Shown: one piece after another, positions 34,591 to 42,377 of the stretch
Layout: every line of letters begins with the position of its first letter
How positions within the stretch are numbered: the stretch's first letter is position 1
Source of the DNA: Lachnospiraceae bacterium MD308
GTDB lineage: Bacteria > Bacillota > Clostridia > Lachnospirales > Lachnospiraceae
Assembly: GCA_000403475.2 (NCBI GenBank)
Contig: KE159795.1
Location: 124,001 to 188,000, forward strand
Direction: 5' to 3'
DNA: 64,000 bases
The notes under the pieces: model-generated
What the model was told of the DNA's origin: nothing
The model's database searches: none
What the model saw: only the letters and a program-made list of their open reading frames with translations
Position numbers and translations under genes: made by a program

Positions 34591-35772
34591 ATGAAAAAAA
34601 TTATGATTCTTGGCGCCGGCATCTATCAAGTCCCGCTGATCAAAACGGCAAAACGGCTCGGCATCTGTTCTATCGTCGTCAGTATTCCAGGGAACTACCC
34701 CGGATTCGAACTGGCGGACAAGGTCTATTACGAAAACACAACAGATTATGATAAAATCCTTGAGATTGCCAGAGAAGAACAGATTGACGGTATCGTGACT
34801 GCCGGTACGGATGTGGCAGTAATCACTATCGGAAAAGTATGCGATGAGCTGAAATTATGCGGACTTTCTTTTGACGCAGCAAAGGTCGCTGCCAACAAGC
34901 TTTTGATGAAGTCCAAATATGAAGAACACGGCGTGAGAACCGCTAAGTTCCGTGAGATTCCTCTTGACGCCGCCGACGTGACCGCGCGCGTGGCGGAACT
35001 TAGTTTTCCCCTCATCTTCAAATCCGTAGATTCTTCCGGAAGCCGCGGAATTGTAAAAGTTGACGCAGAAGCCGATTTTGAGGCTGCTATCCAGAATGTG
35101 AAAGAAAACACAAGATCCGATTACTATATTGTGGAAGAGTTTATTGAAGGGGAAGAATTTGGTGCACAGGCATTCGTATATCGCGGGGAAGTTACTTTTA
35201 TCCTCCCCCACGGCGACTATGTATTCAAAGGAGACACCGGAGTTCCTGTCGGACACTTTGCTCCCTATGAACTGGAATCTTCTGTCATAGAGGATGCCAG
35301 AGAACAGCTCACCGCAGCCATTCACGCCATGGGGCTTGACAACTGCGCCATCAATGCAGACTTCATACTGAAGGACGGAAAAACTTATGTACTTGAAATC
35401 GGCGGACGCTCAGGCGCAACCTGTCTGGCAGAACTGGTATCTATCTACTATGGTTTTGACTATTATGAGAAGATATTGCTCTGTGCCTTAGGTGAAGACA
35501 CCGTCTTTGACTGTGAATCGCACGCTGTCCCCAATGCAAGCATGCTGCTCATGAGTGAAAAAGACGGCGTTATTGAAGAACAGACAGACCGTAATCCAAA
35601 GCATCCCCATATATATGACGTACAGTTTGATTATAAACCGGGTGACAGCGTCCACAAATTCCATGTAGGCCCGCACCGGATCGGACATGTTATCACAAAA
35701 GGAGATACATTAAAGCAAGCGGTAGACACACTGCACGAAGCACTGAAAAATGTAGAAATCAAAGTCAGATAA
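34591..35772 (+). CDS. ATP-grasp ligase, substrate unknown (possible amino-sugar acylation)
   Basis: ATP-grasp enzymes join a carboxylate to an amine through an acyl phosphate. The 393-residue protein has the pre-ATP-grasp Rossmann start KKIMILGAGIYQVPLIK, the ATP-binding segment FPLIFKSVDSSGSRGI, the hinge VEEFIEGEEFG and the metal-binding INADFILKDGKTYVLEIGGRSG. It starts one base after the GT2 stop, with AAGGAGG overlapping the end of that gene, so it is translationally coupled. From context, I infer that it could link an amino acid or other acid to the amino sugar. The specific reaction cannot be read from sequence. Confidence 0.75.
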   Translation: MKKIMILGAGIYQVPLIKTAKRLGICSIVVSIPGNYPGFELADKVYYENTTDYDKILEIAREEQIDGIVTAGTDVAVITIGKVCDELKLCGLSFDAAKVAANKLLMKSKYEEHGVRTAKFREIPLDAADVTARVAELSFPLIFKSVDSSGSRGIVKVDAEADFEAAIQNVKENTRSDYYIVEEFIEGEEFGAQAFVYRGEVTFILPHGDYVFKGDTGVPVGHFAPYELESSVIEDAREQLTAAIHAMGLDNCAINADFILKDGKTYVLEIGGRSGATCLAELVSIYYGFDYYEKILLCALGEDTVFDCESHAVPNASMLLMSEKDGVIEEQTDRNPKHPHIYDVQFDYKPGDSVHKFHVGPHRIGHVITKGDTLKQAVDTLHEALKNVEIKVR

Positions 35773-35788
35773 CCGACTGTCCTTCCGC

Positions 35789-37219
35789 TTACTTTTTAAA
35801 TCCCCGCATAACCTTTAAAAATTGCGGCATAATCCACTTCACAGCGAGAACGGCTGCTCCAAGGATGACGGCATATCTCACATACCATTGCAGTGCGAAC
35901 AATTCCATAGTTACGATATTAAGAGCGAGATAGATTACAGATATTATCACGCTCTTTTTCAATGAAATCACCCGCCGTCCGGCAACCTTTTTCTCCAAAT
36001 ATCCCTGAAGTACCAGCAAGATAAAATAACTTGCAGCCGTCGTATACGCTGCCGCCATATATCCAAACCAGACAATGCACATGTAATTCAAAATCACATT
36101 GATGACCATTGTCACGATAGTGCCGGCCGCCACAAACCCCGTCTTCTTGTAATAATTTTGAATTGCCGTATAGATGTAGCTGTAAAATCGAAGCAGTGTC
36201 CCCGTCACCATAGGCGCTATGAGAAAAATTGCCATATGGTATTCCTTCGAGCCTAACACCGCTACAGTCTCCGGCGCTAAAGCTACAAGAAACCATGACA
36301 GTATTCCGAAACCATGCATAAGAACTGTCCATGGCTGTTCAATATCTTCTGTCTCTCCCGCCGAGATTTTCTCATACATCCACGGCAGAAACGCATTCCA
36401 TACCGAATCTTCTACAATCCATATAATAAAAGAAATTGTCGTGCCAAGAGCAAAAATTCCTGTATACTCATACCCCACCAGAAAACGGATCATAATCTTG
36501 TCTGCCTGATTCATAATCTGAACCGAAAGGGCCTCCGGAATGAGCGGCAGGCTGTATTTAAGGGAATATTTCCAGTATTCTGCCTTAATAAACTTTCCCC
36601 CCTGCTTCCAGAGAAGGACAGCTACAACCAGTCCTCCAAGCACCTGCGGCACATAAAATCCCCACACCCTAAGCTCCACCAGCTTGTCCAGATATCCATT
36701 TACCCGTCCCCAGTAGATAAACAATATAGACAGCACTGTCGCCGGAACAATGGTAACTGTCGTAATAAAAATACTTGCCTTATAGCGCATCATCTGTTTC
36801 TCACGCCTCTGCATAAAAAGGATACTTGTATATCCAAATACATAGAAAAACGCCATAAAAAACATTACATCTGTCATACCCCAGAATTTCTGCATCTGCG
36901 GTTTAAATAGAAGACATATGAAAAAGAATCCAAGTATCGAAAAGTATGACAGCGTCTGAACACTGGACACATACTCATTATACTTCTCTCCCATATCATA
37001 CTTCGCCCTGTCCACACTCCGAAAAAGACACAGTGACATTACGGGCACCATAATCAGCAGCCATGACTCATAGATTCTGATCTCGCCATACTGCGCTGTA
37101 GATAAAAGACGAGTGTAGATTGGTGTAGTAAGGAACGTAAGACCCCGTATAAAAAGCTGCCCTACAATATAAAAAATTCCTGCTTTCAGCGCAAGGCTGT
37201 TCAATTTACTGTTCTGCAT
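35789..37219 (-). CDS. Wzx-like polysaccharide flippase (MOP superfamily)
   Basis: Flippases of this class move lipid-linked oligosaccharides across the membrane. The 476-residue protein has about 14 predicted hydrophobic helices and the family start LKAGIFYIVGQLFIRGLTFLTTPIYTRLLS. The ATG at 37219 is preceded by AGAGGGA; a start seven codons upstream lacks a site. It is a lone minus-strand gene between two plus-strand groups, convergent with the ATP-grasp gene (16-base gap). Its own promoter lies upstream. Substrate could be a unit built by either polysaccharide locus. Confidence 0.88.
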   Translation of the reverse strand: MQNSKLNSLALKAGIFYIVGQLFIRGLTFLTTPIYTRLLSTAQYGEIRIYESWLLIMVPVMSLCLFRSVDRAKYDMGEKYNEYVSSVQTLSYFSILGFFFICLLFKPQMQKFWGMTDVMFFMAFFYVFGYTSILFMQRREKQMMRYKASIFITTVTIVPATVLSILFIYWGRVNGYLDKLVELRVWGFYVPQVLGGLVVAVLLWKQGGKFIKAEYWKYSLKYSLPLIPEALSVQIMNQADKIMIRFLVGYEYTGIFALGTTISFIIWIVEDSVWNAFLPWMYEKISAGETEDIEQPWTVLMHGFGILSWFLVALAPETVAVLGSKEYHMAIFLIAPMVTGTLLRFYSYIYTAIQNYYKKTGFVAAGTIVTMVINVILNYMCIVWFGYMAAAYTTAASYFILLVLQGYLEKKVAGRRVISLKKSVIISVIYLALNIVTMELFALQWYVRYAVILGAAVLAVKWIMPQFLKVMRGFKK

Positions 37220-37265
37220 ATATTTCCCTCTGATAAACACAATTCCGATATTTTACCTCCCTCAC

Positions 37266-37294
37266 ATTATTACACAAAAACAGTTCTTTCGCAA
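37266..37294 (-). promoter_or_regulatory. Candidate promoter of the flippase gene
   Basis: TTGCGA (37294-37289), 17 bases, and AATAAT (37271-37266) on the minus strand, back-to-back with the plus-strand promoter at 37307-37335. Confidence 0.45.
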
Positions 37295-37306
37295 GATACG
37301 CAAATC

Positions 37307-37335
37307 TTGAGTTTCTCACACAATTATGTTAAAAT
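37307..37335 (+). promoter_or_regulatory. SigA-type promoter of the CapK/PaaK-like gene
   Basis: TTGAGT (37307-37312), 17 bases, and TAAAAT (37330-37335), about 58 bases before the start codon. Confidence 0.6.
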
Positions 37336-37393
37336 TGAGTACGCATATTTTTTTAACTTTTACTATACACAATTATCGAAGGGAGAACTTTCC

Positions 37394-38719
37394 ATGGCTT
37401 TTGTAATAGAAAAAAAATTAAAGAACGTTATGACATTTTATTATCTGATGAAACTCGACAAAAAGATTCCGACCGACAGGGCATTTATTCGTAAACGGCA
37501 AGGCAAAAAAGTACATGAATTAATGAAACGTGCCTATAAAATCCCCTTTTACCGCAAACGATTCGATGCAAATCATCTTACGCCCAATGACTTTCACACC
37601 CCCGAAGACCTGGTAAAGTTTCCTATTACGACAAGAGCTGACCTTCGGCTCTGGATGCAGGAGGAATATGAAAGGCATCCGAAAAAAAGAAAAAGCTGGA
37701 CGATTCTTTCTACCAGCGGCTCCTCCGGTGTCCCGTTGAAATTCATCCAGACGCAGAGAGAATCCGCCTGTGTGGATGCCAACTGGATTCGTGTCCTTAT
37801 GTATGCCGGTTACCATCCTCTGCGCGGAAAGCTTTTTTCTTTTGTCACAAGCCACAAGAAAATCGACCCCAAAAAGGGGGACTCCATTATTCAGAAATTT
37901 GGTTTCATGCGCCGCAAGGTGGTGTCAGAGGATAACTGCGTCGGCGACGGAATCCGTGATATTATCAATGATTTAAACACTTACAAGCCGGATGTGCTCT
38001 GTTTCCGCAGAAATTGCCTTGTCCGCATGGCTCTTTATGCAAAAAGACATAATCTTAAGATATATAAGCCAAAACTTTACACGCCTGTCAGCGAAATGGT
38101 TGACGACATGACCCGCAAGATTCTCACAGAAGCTTTCGGCGACGGCCTATTCGACGCTTATGGAAGTTCTGAGACAGGAAGCTGCATCATCCAGCTTCCG
38201 GGGGAGGAGCTCTACTATATTAACAGCGATACCCATGTAGTCAATATATATGACGAAAAGAACCAGTTGACCGACGACGGAAGAGTCATCGTCACCACCC
38301 TGTTCAAGAAGGACTTTCCTTTTATCAATTATGAGATTGGAGACCGGGCGACCTCTGTAACTTTGGATGGTGTACGATATATTAAGACTATACAAGGGCG
38401 GGTCAACGATCTTGTAAAGCACGAAAACAGCCCGGAAACTTCTGCATTGTACCTGATGAAAATCCCCAATGGGATTGTCGGCATTGCACAGTTTAAGTTT
38501 ATTCAGGAGTCTTATCATGACATGAAGATTCTGCTTGTTAAAGACCCGAACAACAACGCTCACACAAAAGAAGAGATTGAATGTTTCTTCAAAAAGAAGA
38601 TGGCAGAGCTTTTTAAAGATGAGTTTAACCTGCACTTCGAATGGCTCGAAGTGATACCACCGGATAAAAATGGAAAGATGCGCTGCTTTGCATGTGAGAT
38701 TCCGGATGAGGCAAACTAA
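37394..38719 (+). CDS. CapK/PaaK-like adenylate-forming enzyme in a polysaccharide region
   Basis: This 441-residue protein belongs to the phenylacetate-CoA-ligase-like (CapK) branch of ANL enzymes. It has the P-loop-like ILSTSGSSGVPLKF, the adenylate motif DAYGSSETGS and YEIGDRAT, plus a small C-terminal domain ending near DKNGKMR. CapK-like members are common in capsule and surface-polymer clusters, where their substrates are largely unknown. The ATG at 37394 has GAAGGGAG upstream and an open frame extends 29 codons earlier without a site. It is followed by the PanE-like gene. Phenylacetate catabolism is unlikely, because no paa genes are near. Confidence 0.82.
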   Translation: MAFVIEKKLKNVMTFYYLMKLDKKIPTDRAFIRKRQGKKVHELMKRAYKIPFYRKRFDANHLTPNDFHTPEDLVKFPITTRADLRLWMQEEYERHPKKRKSWTILSTSGSSGVPLKFIQTQRESACVDANWIRVLMYAGYHPLRGKLFSFVTSHKKIDPKKGDSIIQKFGFMRRKVVSEDNCVGDGIRDIINDLNTYKPDVLCFRRNCLVRMALYAKRHNLKIYKPKLYTPVSEMVDDMTRKILTEAFGDGLFDAYGSSETGSCIIQLPGEELYYINSDTHVVNIYDEKNQLTDDGRVIVTTLFKKDFPFINYEIGDRATSVTLDGVRYIKTIQGRVNDLVKHENSPETSALYLMKIPNGIVGIAQFKFIQESYHDMKILLVKDPNNNAHTKEEIECFFKKKMAELFKDEFNLHFEWLEVIPPDKNGKMRCFACEIPDEAN

Positions 38720-38748
38720 TAAAAAAGAAGCAAAAGGAGATATTTCTA

Positions 38749-39678
38749 ATGATAAAAAATATTGGCATTGTCGGTGCCGGTTCTGTGGGAAGTGTTCTTA
38801 TCTCCCACCTGTTCCCGGCATATCCGGACAATTTTTATCTTCTGGCAACAGGAGACCGCGCAGAGCGAATGCGTAAAAACGGGCTTTCTATCAATGACCG
38901 CACGCTAAAACCTAATATATACTCCAATGAATCACAGGATATCTGTCTTGATCTCTTAATTATTGCAGTAAAAAGCTACAGCCTCGACTCCGTGATGGCC
39001 GATATCCGCCCGCTGATTCAAAAAAGTACGATTATACTACCATTATTAAACGGTATCATGGCAACAGAACGCCTGCAGTCATATTTCCCGGACAACCGGG
39101 TTCTCTACGGCGTTATGATACGGACTGACGCCCATCGCACAGGACATAAAGTGTATTACACGACCCCCGGCGAAGTGCAGCTCGGCTACGCATACAATAA
39201 TCCCGTAAAACCGGAAGTTACAGAAGTCAGGGACTGTCTCTCAAATGCCGGGTTGAATGCAAACATTTACGAGGACATGAGACGTATCCAGTGGCGAAAA
39301 TGGATGCTGAACACCGGCGGTTCCCAGGCCGCTGTTGAAATTGGCGTAGAATGTGGATATTTTGAACAGGTAGATGAGATTGTAGAAATCATCCGGCTAT
39401 GCATCGATGAAATCGTAGAACTTGCTAAAGCTGAGAAGGTTAATATAACTACAGAAGACCGTGATGATATCATCCAATTCCTCCTTGGCTATCCCGCCCA
39501 CAAGAAGATGTCCATGCTGCAGGATGTGGAGGCAGGAAGACCGATCGAGATTGAAGAATATGCCGGCACTGTAATCCGGCTTGGAGAAAAACATGGAATA
39601 TCAACTCCTGCCAATCGCTTTATTTATTTGTCTATCGCAGCAAAGAAAAAAGTCTCTGAATTGAAAAAACATCTATAA
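38749..39678 (+). CDS. Ketopantoate reductase-like (PanE/ApbA family) dehydrogenase
   Basis: This 309-residue protein has the Rossmann motif NIGIVGAGSVGSVL, LLIIAVKSYSLD and the family helix WRKWMLNTGGSQAAVE, with the C-terminal domain (MLQDVEAGRPIEIEEYAGTVI) typical of ketopantoate reductases, so it reduces a 2-keto or related acid with NAD(P)H. AAAAGGAGA precedes the ATG, 29 bases after the CapK-like gene. It is probably co-transcribed with that gene, and a shared role in making a polymer substituent is possible. A pantothenate role cannot be excluded, but panB, panC and panD are absent. Confidence 0.82.
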   Translation: MIKNIGIVGAGSVGSVLISHLFPAYPDNFYLLATGDRAERMRKNGLSINDRTLKPNIYSNESQDICLDLLIIAVKSYSLDSVMADIRPLIQKSTIILPLLNGIMATERLQSYFPDNRVLYGVMIRTDAHRTGHKVYYTTPGEVQLGYAYNNPVKPEVTEVRDCLSNAGLNANIYEDMRRIQWRKWMLNTGGSQAAVEIGVECGYFEQVDEIVEIIRLCIDEIVELAKAEKVNITTEDRDDIIQFLLGYPAHKKMSMLQDVEAGRPIEIEEYAGTVIRLGEKHGISTPANRFIYLSIAAKKKVSELKKHL

Positions 39679-39680
39679 TA

Positions 39681-39712
39681 AATGCCTCCGGATACACCGG
39701 AGGCATTATAAT
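39681..39712. terminator. Bidirectional terminator between panE-like gene and LdtA
   Basis: AATGCCTCCGG (39681-39691) and CCGGAGGCATT (39697-39707) form a perfect 11-bp stem with a 5-base loop between two convergent genes. It has T-rich flanks on both sides, so it can serve both. Confidence 0.85.
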
Positions 39713-39720
39713 CTTTAATT

Positions 39721-41562
39721 TTAATGTGATACTACAGTAGTTCCCTTCGGGCATTTCTTGTAGATAAAGTTGATATCCTCATCATACAGCCGAACACATC
39801 CCTTAGACCTTGGTCTTCCAATCGTAGCGTCTGCATATCCGCCCTTGTAGTTCTTGATTCTGGAATGGAAAGAGTTCTGTGATTTAAAATGCACAATCGG
39901 TTTCTCATAGGTCGTTCTGTAGAACCATCCTTTTTCCTTGTAAGTAATCTTGAAGATTCCCTTCGGTGTCATATGCAGATGGGTACCTGTTGCACAACGC
40001 CCGGAACGAATCATTTTCCATTTGCCTTTCTTTCCCTGGAATATGATTACTCTCTGTGTATACTGGCTGATCCAGATCAAATATTTTGTCGGGCTCTTAT
40101 AGCCTCTCTTATTAACAAAATCTTCTTTTACCTTTGTAGAATAATCCTTTGTCGTCCAGATACTCGCCTGGAAGGAAAGCCTGTCTTTCGACAGCCAATA
40201 GGTCTTTCCATTGGACAGCTTTATCTGATAACGGCCGCTTCCATAATCAATCGTAGTAACTCTGGTTCCCGGATTCAAGTATTTTACTCTCTTACTGCTC
40301 TTTTTCGTGGTGAACAGAGGAGCTCTCGACTTAACCGTTGCTTTGTAACCGATAGCACGAACTTTTGTTCCCGGAGTCTTTTTCACACTGATTGTAACGG
40401 TCGCAGACATATCGCCTACACCGCCGTTATTCATTGCTGCTACGCGGTATTTATATTTCTTTCCTGAAGACAGCTTCTTGTCCGTATAGGTTAATTTCTT
40501 AACACCCTTTTTTACAACCTTCCATTTTTTACTGGTAGAATTGTATCTGTATACAATATAAGAGGTTGCCCTCGCCGCTTTAGACCATGTCAGTATTGCT
40601 GATTTCTCTCCGTCAATTCCTGTAAGTCCCTTAACTTTTGCCGGCTTTTCATCAAGCTCGCCAACGCCCAAAGCAGACTCATATACATACTCTTTGCCGG
40701 CAGCATCCTTAAGTGTGCAGACAGCTTTAACTTCGTACTTTACTACATCATCGGACACCTTTGAAGTAAAAGACGTCTCTGTCGTCTTCTCAGTCTTTCC
40801 CCCGTAAAGTACCTCGTATCCTGTTGCCCCTGCTACTGCGTCCCAGGAAATCTTCACAGACGTATCATCTGCCGCTGTCTTCACAGTCGGGCTTACAAGC
40901 AAGATAGCCGGAATCGTCTCTGTTTCCGTCTTTGTATCCGGTTCCTCACCAACAATACTTTCAACTGTTATATCATATACTTTTCCTGCTGTTACCGGAA
41001 CTGTCAACTTTCCGTCAGACGGACCGTCGTATACGCTCTCTTTATTGTCTTCATCTTTAACTTTAACTTTATATGTAACGTCCTGCACCGCATCCCACGA
41101 AATCTCCATCTGATTCGTGCTTCCTGCGACAGGCTTTGCTGTCAGGCCTGTAATTTCCTGAGCCTGGACCGTATTCTGTTCCTGTATAGGCTCTGCTTCC
41201 TCCGGCTCTTTATCAACTTCCGGTTCTGCTTCCGGCTCCTCTGGAAGTGTTCCCTCATCCTGATTACCTTTCTCATCCGGAACATCAGAAGGGGTGCCGT
41301 CGTTTTCTTCTCCTTCCGGATTATCGTTCGGCTCCGAAGGCTCCGGTGTGGTGTCATCGATGACTGGTGTTGTATCAGGAACTTCTTCCTTAACATCCTC
41401 ATTATTTTTTATATCTTTGTCTGCTGTGTCCTTATCCTCGTCTGCCTCGACTGTCTTCTCCGGCTTGCTGTCAACCTCGGAAGCCATTGTCTCAAAGCCT
41501 GCCAGATTCACAATCAGCATCAGGCTCAGCGCAGCACAAAGCGCTTTAGATATTCTCCTCAT
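39721..41562 (-). CDS. Secreted L,D-transpeptidase with acidic linker and Fn3 modules
   Basis: YkuD-type L,D-transpeptidases make 3-3 peptidoglycan cross-links or attach proteins. The 613-residue protein has a signal peptide (about 1-27), an Asp/Glu/Pro-rich stretch (about 30-135), three Fn3-like modules (about 140-390), an SH3-like segment and the C-terminal YkuD domain. The catalytic histidine lies in NSFHSRI and the catalytic cysteine in GRPRSKGCVRL. The ATG at 41562 (MRRISKALC) has AAAAGGGG eight bases upstream; the ATG two codons earlier is too close. It has its own consensus promoter. Confidence 0.9.
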   Translation of the reverse strand: MRRISKALCAALSLMLIVNLAGFETMASEVDSKPEKTVEADEDKDTADKDIKNNEDVKEEVPDTTPVIDDTTPEPSEPNDNPEGEENDGTPSDVPDEKGNQDEGTLPEEPEAEPEVDKEPEEAEPIQEQNTVQAQEITGLTAKPVAGSTNQMEISWDAVQDVTYKVKVKDEDNKESVYDGPSDGKLTVPVTAGKVYDITVESIVGEEPDTKTETETIPAILLVSPTVKTAADDTSVKISWDAVAGATGYEVLYGGKTEKTTETSFTSKVSDDVVKYEVKAVCTLKDAAGKEYVYESALGVGELDEKPAKVKGLTGIDGEKSAILTWSKAARATSYIVYRYNSTSKKWKVVKKGVKKLTYTDKKLSSGKKYKYRVAAMNNGGVGDMSATVTISVKKTPGTKVRAIGYKATVKSRAPLFTTKKSSKRVKYLNPGTRVTTIDYGSGRYQIKLSNGKTYWLSKDRLSFQASIWTTKDYSTKVKEDFVNKRGYKSPTKYLIWISQYTQRVIIFQGKKGKWKMIRSGRCATGTHLHMTPKGIFKITYKEKGWFYRTTYEKPIVHFKSQNSFHSRIKNYKGGYADATIGRPRSKGCVRLYDEDINFIYKKCPKGTTVVSH

Positions 41563-41603
41563 ATGCATATCCCCTTTTCCTTTCTACTTAAAGTCTTAGC
41601 TTT

Positions 41604-41632
41604 ATCTTAACAAAGGGCTCTTGTCTTGTCAA
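41604..41632 (-). promoter_or_regulatory. SigA-type promoter of the Fn3 L,D-transpeptidase
   Basis: TTGACA (41632-41627), 17 bases, and TAAGAT (41609-41604) on the minus strand, about 40 bases before the start codon. Confidence 0.8.
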
Positions 41633-41654
41633 CGTGTCCAATTATTAAGTTTTG

Positions 41655-42362
41655 TTAACTTTGATGACATCCTCTCCGTCTGCACAAGTATTTCGCCGTC
41701 GGATCTGTAGGATCCCATTTATGCCATTTGGGAAGCTTTACTGCTTTTGGCTTTCCGAGAGGTCCTGGATTTGAACTGTTGTAGATGATCACCTTTGTCC
41801 TTCTCTTGCAGTTGTCATATATCCATTTCGCATCTCCTGCTTTCAACCGTATACAGCCGTGGGAAGCCGTTCTCCCAAGCTTGTTATAGTTCGATACACT
41901 CAAAGTCGTATTTCTCGTCCTTCCATACATGACGGAGTGGAACAGATACCCCTGTTTGATACGCGTACACCACTGGCCATAACAATTCCCGTTCAGCCTG
42001 TGCCAGCGGTATTTCGCCGGTGTCCTCGCCGTCGTGATGGGAGTTGCATTCCCCGCCGAACATACAAACGCTTTTACCGGGATAATATACCCTCTCCTGC
42101 CGTCCTTCGCGTATACAGTCACACAGTTTTTCTTCTTATTCACCTTAATGACATATGATGACTGTTTCCCTATAATCTTACTGACGTCTTTGACAAGCTT
42201 TCCTTTTTTATCAAAATACAGCTTATATCCCTTGACGTACCTCCATCCGGCTTTGGGCGCTTCACCGGCATCGGCATCTGCAGCAGATACACGCACGGGC
42301 GTCAGCAAAAGCACAAGCGCCAATAATAATCCCCATCCTCTTTTTCCCATTAACTTTTTCAT
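41655..42362 (-). CDS. Short L,D-transpeptidase (YkuD)
   Basis: This 235-residue secreted YkuD enzyme has a signal peptide ending VRVSA (about residue 27), a short N-terminal segment and the catalytic motif GRTASHGCIRL (histidine and cysteine), plus LFHSVMYG. It lacks Fn3 modules. It is the last gene of the long minus-strand run, 15 bases after the M15 peptidase, with GAAAGGA before the ATG. A dibasic-rich C-terminus (CRRRGC) adds two extra cysteines, whose role is unknown. Confidence 0.9.
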   Translation of the reverse strand: MKKLMGKRGWGLLLALVLLLTPVRVSAADADAGEAPKAGWRYVKGYKLYFDKKGKLVKDVSKIIGKQSSYVIKVNKKKNCVTVYAKDGRRGYIIPVKAFVCSAGNATPITTARTPAKYRWHRLNGNCYGQWCTRIKQGYLFHSVMYGRTRNTTLSVSNYNKLGRTASHGCIRLKAGDAKWIYDNCKRRTKVIIYNSSNPGPLGKPKAVKLPKWHKWDPTDPTAKYLCRRRGCHQS

Positions 42363-42377
42363 GAAACAATCCTTTCA

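Noticed and set aside
37394-38719. Phenylacetate catabolism (PaaK)
   Set aside because: No other paa genes are present, and the setting is envelope polysaccharide synthesis.
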